A program made the translations under genes and the position numbers. The notes below the pieces were generated by a model. It did no database searches and was not told where the DNA came from. It saw only the letters and a program-made list of their open reading frames with translations. Below are positions 16,874 to 25,306 of a stretch of 64,000 bases of DNA, piece after piece. Each line of letters begins with the position of its first letter. The stretch's first letter is position 1. Source of the DNA: Oscillospiraceae bacterium (lineage in GTDB: Bacteria > Bacillota > Clostridia > Oscillospirales > Acutalibacteraceae); contig SVOB01000001.1 of the NCBI GenBank assembly GCA_015066565.1, forward strand, positions 930,001-994,000, written 5' to 3'.

Positions 16874-18628
16874 TTATAAGATATTCTTTTTCATTGTGAA
16901 AACGTTTTTACCGTCAACATATTCGTACGAAACAAAATCCATATTCTTTTTCGTAAGAAAAATTCCGAGTCCGCCTATCTCCCTTTCGTCAGCCGAAAGA
17001 GAAATATCGGGGTCTTCCTTTTCAAGCGGGTTATAAGGCACGCCGCTGTCTTTAAAAATAACCGTGACCTCGCCGTTGCTGTTATCAACTGAAATTTCAG
17101 CCTTGCCCGTACCCTCGCCGTAGGCGTAGTTGGCAATATTTACATATATTTCTTCAACGGAAAGGTCAATCTGCATCTGCGCCTTCGGCGGACAGCCGTT
17201 CTCTTCAAGAAAGCCGTCAATAAAATCGTTGACCGCGGTAAGATTTTCGTTTGTAGCTTCTACGGTAAGAGTTTTCATTTTATTTCTCTCTTTAAGCTCA
17301 ATGCACATCATTGTCAAATCGTCGAACTGAGGCGCGTCTCCGACAAAGGACGCAACGGCCTCGTTAATGCCGTCAAGAACGCCCTTGGGATTTTTGTCGC
17401 TGCTGTTATTAAGGGAAGAAAGCATACGCTCAAAGCCGAACATATTATTATCCTTATCGGTAGCCTCGGGAACCCCGTCGGTGAAAAGGAACAGCTTGTC
17501 GCCCTCGTTAAGCTGAATTTCAAAATCCCTGTATTTTACGCCTGCCATAGCGCCTATGACAAGTCCGTGTTTGTTTTTAACAATTTCAAATTTTCCGTTT
17601 TTACGGTAAACGGCGGGGTCGTCGTGGCCTGCGTTCGCCGCAGTGAGCTTTCCCGTTGAAATTTCAAGAATACCAAGCCAGGCAGTAACGAACATATCCG
17701 CCTTGTTGTGTTCGCAAAGGTTGTTATTGACAAAGGTCAGTATTTCGGCGGGAGTTCCTCCCATACGGGTACGGTCGCTGATTAAAATATTCGTAACCAT
17801 CATAAACAGCGCCGCGGGAATACCCTTTCCCGAAACGTCGGCAATTACCATGGCGATATGGTCGTCGTCTATAAGGAAGAAATTGTAAAAGTCGCCGCCG
17901 ACCTCCTTTGCGGGAGTCATTGAAGCGTAAATATCAAATTCCTCTCTTTCGGGGAAGGCGGGGAAAATATTCGGAATTGAGTTTTCCTGAATGGTTTTTG
18001 CGATATCAAGCTCCGACTGCAGGCGGCCTTTCTCGACAACAAGACCTCTTTGCTTTTCGGTATAGGTTATTATTGTCACCATCAGAGCAAATCCCACCGC
18101 ATTTATAAGTATAAACGGAAGTGCAATTTGTTTAACTATATCTACCGCCGTCTCATAGGGTTTTACCATAATAAGAACGATACTCAGGTGAAAAACCTCA
18201 AAAAAAGCTCCGAAAATAAAAGCGACATACGGCTTTTTGATTAACTCACGCCATTTCAAAGACAAAAGTCCGCTTATCAAGCCGATACAGCACGTTGCGA
18301 CAACGCACGCATTGGCAGTTATACCGCCGAGAAAAAGCCTGTGAAGTCCTGCTATTATTCCCGCGATAACACCGCCTAACGGTCCGCTTACGAAACCCGC
18401 AAGCATAGGTCCGATATCCCTTACGGAAATCACGGCGCCGTTCAGATTAAAACCGGAAATATTGCCGTAAACGCCGAACAGTCCTCCGATAATACCGAAC
18501 AATACGGAATACTTCCATTTTTTATCGGTTTTGAAAAATCTGGACAGCGTATCGCTGCCTCCGATAAATGCGGCAACAATCAGAACCACCGCCAGAGTTC
18601 CTATCAGTTTAGTGAAAATGTTTTCCAT
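16874..18628 (-). CDS. Membrane SpoIIE-type PP2C phosphatase with C-terminal anti-sigma-type kinase domain
   Basis: This 584-residue protein has three parts. Residues 1-190 form a multi-helix membrane sensor; GGVIAGIIAGLHRLFLGG resembles the 5TM-LYT receptor domain. Residues about 225-440 are a SpoIIE/PP2C phosphatase, with AKEVGGDFYNFF and VIADVSGKGIPAAL metal motifs. Residues about 455-580 are an RsbW-like HATPase, with IDLSVEEIYVNIANYAY as the N-box and IGGLGIFLTKKNMD as the ATP lid. It combines the two opposing activities of partner switching in one chain. The likely substrate is the STAS protein encoded 13 bases upstream. Confidence 0.88.
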   Translation of the reverse strand: MENIFTKLIGTLAVVLIVAAFIGGSDTLSRFFKTDKKWKYSVLFGIIGGLFGVYGNISGFNLNGAVISVRDIGPMLAGFVSGPLGGVIAGIIAGLHRLFLGGITANACVVATCCIGLISGLLSLKWRELIKKPYVAFIFGAFFEVFHLSIVLIMVKPYETAVDIVKQIALPFILINAVGFALMVTIITYTEKQRGLVVEKGRLQSELDIAKTIQENSIPNIFPAFPEREEFDIYASMTPAKEVGGDFYNFFLIDDDHIAMVIADVSGKGIPAALFMMVTNILISDRTRMGGTPAEILTFVNNNLCEHNKADMFVTAWLGILEISTGKLTAANAGHDDPAVYRKNGKFEIVKNKHGLVIGAMAGVKYRDFEIQLNEGDKLFLFTDGVPEATDKDNNMFGFERMLSSLNNSSDKNPKGVLDGINEAVASFVGDAPQFDDLTMMCIELKERNKMKTLTVEATNENLTAVNDFIDGFLEENGCPPKAQMQIDLSVEEIYVNIANYAYGEGTGKAEISVDNSNGEVTVIFKDSGVPYNPLEKEDPDISLSADEREIGGLGIFLTKKNMDFVSYEYVDGKNVFTMKKNIL

Positions 18629-18641
18629 TTACAAATCAACC

Positions 18642-18938
18642 CTATTCGATACACAGAATATCCGAAAATCCCGTCATTTCAAAAATTTCCATAACAGCGC
18701 TCTGAACGTTCTTTACCTTCATAGAGCCCTGAGCGTTCATAAGCTTCTGAGCCTTAAGAAAAACACGAAGCCCCGCTGATGAGGTGTAATCCATATCCTT
18801 CAAATCGAGGATAAGCTCTTTAACGTCAGAGGTGTTTTCGTTTATATACTTTTCAAGCTCGGGAGCCGTTGCGGTATCAACTCTTCCCGAAACATTAACT
18901 GTAAGGGTGCTGCCGTTTTTATCTGAAGTAATCTGCAT
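18642..18938 (-). CDS. STAS domain anti-sigma factor antagonist
   Basis: This is a 98-residue single STAS domain. LILDLKDMDYTSSAGLRVFL holds the conserved phosphorylatable Ser region, as in SpoIIAA and RsbV. It should be phosphorylated by an RsbW-type kinase and dephosphorylated by a PP2C enzyme, both present in its downstream neighbour. The C-terminal part closely resembles the N-terminal domain of the STAS-kinase fusion upstream (IFEMTGFSDILCI), so the two probably arose by duplication. Confidence 0.92.
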   Translation of the reverse strand: MQITSDKNGSTLTVNVSGRVDTATAPELEKYINENTSDVKELILDLKDMDYTSSAGLRVFLKAQKLMNAQGSMKVKNVQSAVMEIFEMTGFSDILCIE

Positions 18939-18953
18939 AATTATCTCCTCCGT

Positions 18954-20099
18954 TTAAAAATAAAGCTTTTCGGTTTTCGGAACATACTTTATAAGATAGT
19001 TCTTACAGTAATCAATTACGGCTTTTACGTAATCGTCGTTGACATCCTTCTTGGTTGTAAACCAACGGAGCAGACGGGTGTAACAGATAATAGCCGCCAT
19101 ATTGATAACGGACTGTTTATAGTCTTCATCCCTGTCGCTGAAATAATACTCGACCGTGTATTTCCAGAAATCGTCGCAGGCTTCCTTTTTAATACCGAGG
19201 AACTCCTGAGCGTTTAATTTATCGACACAGCTGAAGCCGATATACGCGGCGTAAATCGCGGCGAACTCAAAAATAGGATGACCCATTGAAAGAGTGTCCA
19301 TATCGATAAGAAGGTTTTCGCCGTTCTGCTGCATAATATTCTTGATATGGAAATCTCCGTGGAGCATTGTATTCGTGTCGGGAATATCGTTAAACAACTT
19401 TAAAAGCTTTTCTCCAATTTCGGCGGGGAGCTGCGCCGAGGTGAACTCAGCCCACTTCATAGCCTCTTTCTTTTTGTCGGGAAGCTCGCCGTCTTTAAGA
19501 ACAGTTGCGTGCATAGCCTTTAAAATATCAACGCTCTGCTTTGCAAGAAGCTCTACCGACTCGCCCGCATTTATGAGTTTAGCAAACGACTTTGCGTTAA
19601 GAAGCTCAAAAACCGAGCCGTAAAGGTCGCCTACCTGAACAACGTCATAGGGAATAGCCGTCGGAATACCCATAACGAAGGCCTTCCTTGCAAGCTCTCT
19701 TTCATTATGGATTACGTCAAGCGAATCCGGGTTCTTATAAACCTTAACGATTGTGTCGGGGTCTGTTCTGTAAACGATTCCGTTAGCGCCCTCGCCTATG
19801 ACCTCACAGCCGTCAACCGAAAGCTTCCTGTAAGCCTTTTTGACCTCCATCATCTCCGAAAAGCCCGTCATATCAAAAATTTCATATACATCCGAGCTGC
19901 AGTTGATAACCTTTGTTGTATTATTGGCCTTTTTAAGTCTTAAAATAACGCGAAGCCCTGCGCTCGAGATATACTCAAGTTCGCTTGCGTCAAGAGTAAG
20001 AAAGCCGTCAAACGCGCCTATTTCGTCATTGATTTTCTTCTCAACATCGGCGGCGTTAGCCGAATCGATTCTTCCTGTAAGCTTAATAATTTTTTCCAT
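18954..20099 (-). CDS. STAS domain fused to aminoglycoside/choline kinase-like domain
   Basis: This 381-residue fusion starts with a STAS domain at residues 1-90 (LDASELEYISSAGLRVIL, then IFDMTGFSEMMEV). A protein-kinase-like phosphotransferase follows at about 95-370: GEGANGIVYR as the glycine loop, TIVKVYKN with the lysine, LHGDFHIKNIM as the catalytic loop and LIDMDTLSMG with the metal ligand. The kinase part resembles the TIGR02172 group, whose substrates are unknown. The Ser region of the STAS domain is intact, so the kinase may be controlled by partner switching. Gap of 15 bases to the STAS gene. Confidence 0.82.
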   Translation of the reverse strand: MEKIIKLTGRIDSANAADVEKKINDEIGAFDGFLTLDASELEYISSAGLRVILRLKKANNTTKVINCSSDVYEIFDMTGFSEMMEVKKAYRKLSVDGCEVIGEGANGIVYRTDPDTIVKVYKNPDSLDVIHNERELARKAFVMGIPTAIPYDVVQVGDLYGSVFELLNAKSFAKLINAGESVELLAKQSVDILKAMHATVLKDGELPDKKKEAMKWAEFTSAQLPAEIGEKLLKLFNDIPDTNTMLHGDFHIKNIMQQNGENLLIDMDTLSMGHPIFEFAAIYAAYIGFSCVDKLNAQEFLGIKKEACDDFWKYTVEYYFSDRDEDYKQSVINMAAIICYTRLLRWFTTKKDVNDDYVKAVIDYCKNYLIKYVPKTEKLYF

Positions 20100-20111
20100 A
20101 AATTTTCCTCC

Positions 20112-20675
20112 TTATCTGTACTTGCCGAACACTCTGTCAAAAAGCGACTGATATTCCTTATACGCAGGATAATCGGAAAGTTCTTTAATATATTCAAGCA
20201 CTGTTTCGTGATACCAACGTTGCTCTTTCGGATTTTTTTCGTTAAAACGGTCAAAAACCTTTTCGCCTATCGTTTCATAATCCTTTACAAGCGAGCGCAT
20301 ATTTGAAAGCTTATCGCTTAACCAGAGGATTTTTGAATCAATCGGGCTGTCCTTAAGAACGGCAAGACTTTCTACCTTTCTTATCTTCCAGCTTTCGCTC
20401 GCCGCCATTTCCGGACGTTTATCCTCGGTTTCGTGGGCGACAAGCTCGGCAATTTTCGGACCGAAGTTCTCAAGTATGTCCTCAGCCGTCACCGCCGTAT
20501 CCTCAACCGTATCGTGAAGCACGGCCGCCGACAGAACGTCGAGGTCCCTTGTCATAGTACCGGCTATCACCGCAACCTCAAGCGGATGCAAAATGTATGT
20601 CGAGCCGTCCTTTCTCGTCTGACCCTCGTGGGCCTTTACCGCAAAAGCTACAGCCCTGTCAAAAACAGTGCTCAT
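20112..20675 (-). CDS. HD domain phosphohydrolase, ppGpp hydrolase-like
   Basis: This 187-residue HD enzyme is similar to the hydrolase half of RelA/SpoT and to MESH1. KAHEGQTRKDGSTYILHPLEV and AAVLHDTVEDTAVTAEDI carry the metal-binding His and HD residues. It could hydrolyse (p)ppGpp or another nucleotide; this is inference. ATG 20675 is chosen for the AGGAG eight bases upstream rather than the longer frame. It is the first gene of the partner-switching operon. Confidence 0.82.
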   Translation of the reverse strand: MSTVFDRAVAFAVKAHEGQTRKDGSTYILHPLEVAVIAGTMTRDLDVLSAAVLHDTVEDTAVTAEDILENFGPKIAELVAHETEDKRPEMAASESWKIRKVESLAVLKDSPIDSKILWLSDKLSNMRSLVKDYETIGEKVFDRFNEKNPKEQRWYHETVLEYIKELSDYPAYKEYQSLFDRVFGKYR

Positions 20676-20717
20676 AAAACTATCTCCTAAAATACTAAAA
20701 TGAAAATACAATAATTT

Positions 20718-20746
20718 ATTATAACAAATATATTTCTGTAATTCAA
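20718..20746 (-). promoter_or_regulatory. Promoter for HD/STAS/SpoIIE operon
   Basis: Minus-strand TTGAAT (20741-20746), a 17-base spacer and TATAAT (20718-20723), about 43 bases before the ATG. Gaps of 12-30 bases downstream suggest one transcript reaching 15248. Confidence 0.65.
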
Positions 20747-20851
20747 TATGTCATTTCTTTTGAAGTTCGATATTTCGGTTAAATTCGTTAAAGTGTTCAA
20801 AGCAGGTTGGAAAATTTTTGCGCTTTGTTTTTTGTTTCTAAGATATTTGTT

Positions 20852-20880
20852 TTGCTTTTACCCGTCTTTCGTTGTATAAT
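20852..20880 (+). promoter_or_regulatory. Promoter for metallophosphoesterase/YdcF pair
   Basis: TTGCTT (20852-20857), a 17-base spacer and TATAAT (20875-20880), with the start codon 45 bases further on behind AAAGGAAA. Confidence 0.65.
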
Positions 20881-20925
20881 ACTCTCTGAATTATGCTTTT
20901 TCATAATAAATGAAAGGAAACTCAA

Positions 20926-22032
20926 ATGAATATTTTTTTATCGTGGACGCTGCTGTTTGTTGCAGCCCAGATTATTATTTCGCTCATTCAGTTTTTCTTG
21001 AGGAAAAAGGATTTTAGACCTGCGGTAAGAATTGTTTTTATCGTTTTAAAGCTTCTTCTGGCAATAGCCTTTGCGGTTCTGCCCATGGCTGGACCCGTTC
21101 AGCTTCGCCCCGTTCAGCCGTTTATGATGGCTCTCTACGCGGCTCTTCTGGCGGACGCCTTTGCCGACCTCGTTTACAGCGTTATCTGTCTTATCCGCAA
21201 GTCGGAAAGAAAATTCGTTACGGCGAAAATTCTCAGCGTAGTATTCGGAATACTGTTTTTTGTTTACGGAACCGTCAATATGCAGGTTGTTTTGCCGAAG
21301 TACCATACTTACAAATCTGCGAAGCTTAAGAATGAACATAAAATCGTTTTTGCGGCTGATATCCACGTCGGAAGCGCCCAGCCGTTTTCTGTTCTTGAAA
21401 AGGAAGTCAGGGCTATGACGGACGAGAAGCCCGAATGTATTATTCTCGGCGGCGACATTACGGACGATTACACCACGAAGGAAGAAATGGAAAAAACCTT
21501 TGAGCTTTTCGGAAACTGCGGCGTTCCCGTTTATTATCTTTACGGAAACCACGACAGGCAGAAGCACGCCGAATATGCAAACGGACTGCAGTTTACAGCC
21601 GAAGAGCTTGAAAACGCAATCGAAGAAAACGGCATTATTATTCTCAGAGATGAATACGCCGTTCTTTCCGACGATTTGCTTCTTTTAGGAAGAGAGGATA
21701 TAAGCGAAGGCGGCGAAAGATTAAGCGCCGAAGCGCTCAAAAACCCCGACAGTGAAAAATATCTTATTGTCGCCGACCATCAACCCTTTGAGTTTAAAGA
21801 AAATCTTGTTGTCGGAACAGACCTACAGCTTTCGGGCCATACCCACGCAGGTCAGCTGTTCCCGCTTTGTCCGCTTTATTCCGTTATCGGCTACGCCTAC
21901 GGCGATTTTTATGAGGGCGACGCCGTTATGAACGTCAGCGCGGGCGCTTGCGGTTGGCGTGTTCCGTTCAGGACCGAAAAACACTGTAATTTTGAAGTCA
22001 TTACTCTCACACCCGAAAACTCTCAAAAATAA
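20926..22032 (+). CDS. Membrane-anchored metallophosphoesterase
   Basis: This 368-residue protein has four N-terminal transmembrane helices (residues about 4-125) and a C-terminal calcineurin-like domain. Motifs in order are FAADIHVG, ILGGDITDD, YLYGNHDRQKH, VADHQPFEF and LSGHTHAGQLFP. The layout matches YkoQ-type phosphoesterases, which act near the membrane on unknown substrates. It precedes a YdcF gene by 13 bases. Confidence 0.85.
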   Translation: MNIFLSWTLLFVAAQIIISLIQFFLRKKDFRPAVRIVFIVLKLLLAIAFAVLPMAGPVQLRPVQPFMMALYAALLADAFADLVYSVICLIRKSERKFVTAKILSVVFGILFFVYGTVNMQVVLPKYHTYKSAKLKNEHKIVFAADIHVGSAQPFSVLEKEVRAMTDEKPECIILGGDITDDYTTKEEMEKTFELFGNCGVPVYYLYGNHDRQKHAEYANGLQFTAEELENAIEENGIIILRDEYAVLSDDLLLLGREDISEGGERLSAEALKNPDSEKYLIVADHQPFEFKENLVVGTDLQLSGHTHAGQLFPLCPLYSVIGYAYGDFYEGDAVMNVSAGACGWRVPFRTEKHCNFEVITLTPENSQK

Positions 22033-22045
22033 AACGGAGAATTAA

Positions 22046-23521
22046 ATGAAAAGAAAAAGTCAATTTTTTATAGCGCTCGGCTTTGTCGCCATAGTTCTGT
22101 TTACGGTAATTTCAATTCTTACTTTCGGAAAAAGCTATACCGCATATCTGCCGAACCAATATAATTCAAAAGATGTTGAGGTCAGTTTCAAGCCCGAGGG
22201 CATTGCCGAGCTTAAAGACGTCGGCTTTAACGACGAATACGCTCTTATAAAAGTCAGGTCGCTTAAAGCGGGTGCAACAGATATGATTGCAACTGTTTAC
22301 AATAGCGAAAACCGTTCGGAATACACAAGTATTCACGTCAGCTTCACCGTTCTTCCCACGGGCGTTTTATATCTGGCAGGCTTTGAATACGGCGGGTATA
22401 TCTTTACGGTAATCGGAATGGCATTGCTGACGGTCTACTCCTTTGCGGTTTGCTTAACGCAGTTTCTCAAAAGGAGAAAAAGTCAGTTTTTCTCATACAA
22501 AACAATGCTCGACCTGGCTCTTTCAGTCTTTTTCGGCTTGCAGGGACTTATGTATTCGGGCTTGTCCGTAGCGGGACTGATTATGCCCGAAAGAGCTGAA
22601 GGCTGGCAGATTTATAATATTGCAGGCTTTATTATGTCGGTCCTGTTTTTAGTTTCGTTGCCGCTTTTAGTTATTTTTGCCGGTTTTCTTTCAATCAGCA
22701 ATCTTTCGCTCATAAGGCATGAGGGATTCGGTAAAAATAATCTGTTCGGTCTTTTTATAAGCCTCGTGCTTTTTATCGGCTCGGTCGCTTGCGCCTACAC
22801 TGCGGTGAAAAATCCGAATTCAACCGATATTGAGCTGGAATTGGTAAAGGACGCAGTTATACGAACTGTTGTTTCCTCGGCGTTTGTATATTTCGAGTGT
22901 ATTCTCTTATCCGCCGTGTTCTGTACTCAGTACGCCGCAAAGCACGAGCCGAAATACAACCAGGATTTTATTATGATTCTCGGCTGCAAGGTCGGAAGGG
23001 ACTCAAAGCCGCTTCCGCTTCTTAAAGGGAGAATTGACCGCGCGCTCGATTTTTACAGAAATCAGCTTGAAAAGACAGGCAAAAAGGCCTGCTTTATACC
23101 CTCGGGCGGCAAGGGAAGCGACGAAACAATAAGCGAAGCGGAATGTATAAAAAACTACCTCGTTGAACAGGGAATTGACGAAAGCACTATCTTCCCCGAA
23201 ACCGAATCGACGACAACGCTTGAAAATATGCTGTTTTCAAAAAGAATCGCCGAGGAACATAAGAAAAACGCAAATATTCTTTTCTCAACAACTAACTACC
23301 ATGTTTTCAGAAGCGGTATGCTTTCGGCAAAGGCGGGTATGCGCTCCGACGGCATAGGCGCAAAAACAAAATGGTATTTCTGGCCCAACGCCCAGATGAG
23401 AGAGTTTATCGGTCTTATTGTCAGCGAATGGAAAATCAATATTCTTCTTATTCTTGCCATAGTCGGCGTTTCAACGCTTTTCGCCAATATAAGCTCCCTT
23501 ATCAACTTTATTGTAAAATAA
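22046..23521 (+). CDS. YdcF/DUF218 family membrane protein
   Basis: This 491-residue protein has an N-terminal helix, an extracytoplasmic beta-rich segment (about 30-110) and several helices (about 115-310). A C-terminal YdcF/ElyC-type domain begins at FIMILGCKVGRDSKPLPLL; PSGGKGSDETISEAE and TTTLENMLFSK are typical. Relatives affect envelope or polysaccharide processes in other bacteria. It is cotranscribed with the metallophosphoesterase gene. Confidence 0.8.
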   Translation: MKRKSQFFIALGFVAIVLFTVISILTFGKSYTAYLPNQYNSKDVEVSFKPEGIAELKDVGFNDEYALIKVRSLKAGATDMIATVYNSENRSEYTSIHVSFTVLPTGVLYLAGFEYGGYIFTVIGMALLTVYSFAVCLTQFLKRRKSQFFSYKTMLDLALSVFFGLQGLMYSGLSVAGLIMPERAEGWQIYNIAGFIMSVLFLVSLPLLVIFAGFLSISNLSLIRHEGFGKNNLFGLFISLVLFIGSVACAYTAVKNPNSTDIELELVKDAVIRTVVSSAFVYFECILLSAVFCTQYAAKHEPKYNQDFIMILGCKVGRDSKPLPLLKGRIDRALDFYRNQLEKTGKKACFIPSGGKGSDETISEAECIKNYLVEQGIDESTIFPETESTTTLENMLFSKRIAEEHKKNANILFSTTNYHVFRSGMLSAKAGMRSDGIGAKTKWYFWPNAQMREFIGLIVSEWKINILLILAIVGVSTLFANISSLINFIVK

Positions 23522-23539
23522 AAATAATTGTAAATACCC

Positions 23540-23568
23540 TTTACAATTCACCCGATTTCTTATAGAAT
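23540..23568 (+). promoter_or_regulatory. Promoter with overlapping inverted repeat, GDPD gene
   Basis: TTTACA (23540-23545), a 17-base spacer and TAGAAT (23563-23568). An 8-base inverted repeat ATTGTAAA...TTTACAAT (23527-23547) covers the -35, as an operator would. Confidence 0.5.
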
Positions 23569-23605
23569 AGTTTTCGGAAATTTTTAAGTAAAAGAGGTTA
23601 TAATT

Positions 23606-24346
23606 ATGCCACTTGTTTTAGCACACAGAGGCGCTAATAAAAGAGCTCCTCAGAACACTCTTCCCGCTTTCAGAAAGGCGGTTGAGTTCAATGCCGACGG
23701 TATCGAAACCGACGTTCATCTTTCAAAGGACGGCGAAATAGTCATCTGTCATAACTACACTATCGACGCCACCTCGAACGGCGAGGGTCTTATAAGAGAT
23801 TACACCTGCGACGAGCTTAAGAAATTTGACTTCGGTTCATATTTCAGCGATGAGTTTAAAGGCGTTACTCTTCCGACTCTTTCCGAAGCTCTTGACATTG
23901 TTAAGGATATGCAGCTTATCAATATTGAAATCAAGGCTCCCCAGGTTAAGAACGACCTCGTTAAGCGCACCGTAGATATGGTTCAGAAATACGGTCTTCG
24001 CGACAGAGTTATCATTTCCTGCTTTAACCCCGAGTGTATAAGGGAGTCAAAGGAAATTGACCCCGGAATCAGAACCGGCCTTCTTTATGAGAACGATGAC
24101 CTCGGAAAAGAGATAATGGCTTTCGGCGTTGAAAAATACTGCGCTCAGTTAAACGCAAACGCCGCTCATCCCGGCAAGGATTTAATCACCGAAGAAGAGG
24201 TTAAACGTCTTCACGAGATGAATATGATGGTCAACGTCTGGACCGTCAATGAAAAAGAGGATATCCTCAGGCTCACCGAATGGGGTTGCGATGCACTTAT
24301 TTCCGACATTCCCGATTTCGTTATGAGCGTTTTACAGAACAGATAA
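23606..24346 (+). CDS. Glycerophosphodiester phosphodiesterase
   Basis: This 246-residue GDPD TIM barrel hydrolyses glycerophosphodiesters to glycerol 3-phosphate and an alcohol. All key residues are present: LAHRGANKRAPQNTLPAF (His-Arg), DGIETDVHLSKDG (Glu and Asp) and VICHNYTID (second His). The Met near residue 1 is followed directly by the barrel, so the enzyme is cytoplasmic. A second, divergent GDPD gene lies convergently next to it. Confidence 0.92.
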   Translation: MPLVLAHRGANKRAPQNTLPAFRKAVEFNADGIETDVHLSKDGEIVICHNYTIDATSNGEGLIRDYTCDELKKFDFGSYFSDEFKGVTLPTLSEALDIVKDMQLINIEIKAPQVKNDLVKRTVDMVQKYGLRDRVIISCFNPECIRESKEIDPGIRTGLLYENDDLGKEIMAFGVEKYCAQLNANAAHPGKDLITEEEVKRLHEMNMMVNVWTVNEKEDILRLTEWGCDALISDIPDFVMSVLQNR

Positions 24347-24360
24347 AACAAAACAAAGTA

Positions 24361-24385
24361 AAACCCCGACTGTGTCGGGGTTTTT
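24361..24385. terminator. Terminator between the two GDPD genes
   Basis: AAACCCCGAC, a TGT loop and GTCGGGGTTT are followed by Ts. The reverse strand also ends in a T-rich tract. Confidence 0.88.
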
Positions 24386-24402
24386 GTTGTGCTTTTAAAT
24401 AT

Positions 24403-25245
24403 TTACTTTTGATTTTCAATCCACCATTCGGTAAATGCGTCGGGATAGTTGGTCTTAAAGCCCTCTATTCCCATTTCACATATTTTCTTCCACCATTCGG
24501 GATAATCGCCGAGATTTGAAAAGACCTTAATCCCCATCCCGTCGAACATATCAACGTCTTCCTTTGTAAAAGCCTCGTTGTTCAGCCCGACTTCCCAAAG
24601 GTCGGAACGGCGTACAAAATCCATTGTTTTTTCGTTGATAAAGCGGATATTCGCCCCGAGCCTTAAACCCTCGGGTTTACCGTTCTGACGGTAATGAGCC
24701 TGCATTTCCTCAAGCACATCCCAATCTCCCGAAAAGAAAATATAACGGGAAACATTTGACGAAGCGGAAAGTATTTCATCCATTCTCCTGCACATACCCG
24801 TTGTCTTGAATTCAACCTCAACCGTAAAATCGCCCTTCACGGTTGAAAGCCACCCGTCAAACTCCTTAAAGGTTATCAGACGGGTTACCCTGTCCTCTCT
24901 GTAATCGGGAGGAGTAATCATACGCCGTCCGCCGTCATGCTCGGTCCAGGGGTAAGGCGGGTATTTAAGCTTGAGCGCATTCCGGTAAGGAATATCGACT
25001 TGCTTTATTTCATTCGCGGTTAAGTCCTTAAGAAAAGCTCTGTTTCGCTCAAACGTCATATAGCCGAGGCTGTTATTATGGGTGACAATTATCTCTCCGT
25101 CACCGCAAAGCTGAATATCAAGCTCAACGCCCTCGCAGCCGAGTTCAACCGCCTTTTTAAACGCTTCAAGCGTGTTTTCCGGCGCAAACTGGGTTACGCC
25201 CGTGTGGACAAGGCGCATAGGTTTACCTGTATAATCTTTTTTCAT
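24403..25245 (-). CDS. GDPD-family protein with substituted active-site Arg
   Basis: This 280-residue GDPD-family barrel has the canonical His-Arg-Gly changed to His-Thr-Gly (RLVHTGVTQFAPENTLEAF, His14). The Glu/Asp pair (GVELDIQLCGDG) and second His (VTHNN) remain. The arginine normally contacts the phosphate, so the substrate or activity may differ; this is inference. A Tyr/Pro-rich insertion near residues 75-100 is not in the neighbouring copy. ATG 25245 is chosen over the GTG at 25254 because AAAGGAG then sits eight bases upstream. Confidence 0.8.
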   Translation of the reverse strand: MKKDYTGKPMRLVHTGVTQFAPENTLEAFKKAVELGCEGVELDIQLCGDGEIIVTHNNSLGYMTFERNRAFLKDLTANEIKQVDIPYRNALKLKYPPYPWTEHDGGRRMITPPDYREDRVTRLITFKEFDGWLSTVKGDFTVEVEFKTTGMCRRMDEILSASSNVSRYIFFSGDWDVLEEMQAHYRQNGKPEGLRLGANIRFINEKTMDFVRRSDLWEVGLNNEAFTKEDVDMFDGMGIKVFSNLGDYPEWWKKICEMGIEGFKTNYPDAFTEWWIENQK

Positions 25246-25306
25246 TTTGCTCACTCCTTTTTATAGAACTTGTTTTTCAAAGCCGATTACCCTGTTTCCG
25301 CCATTA

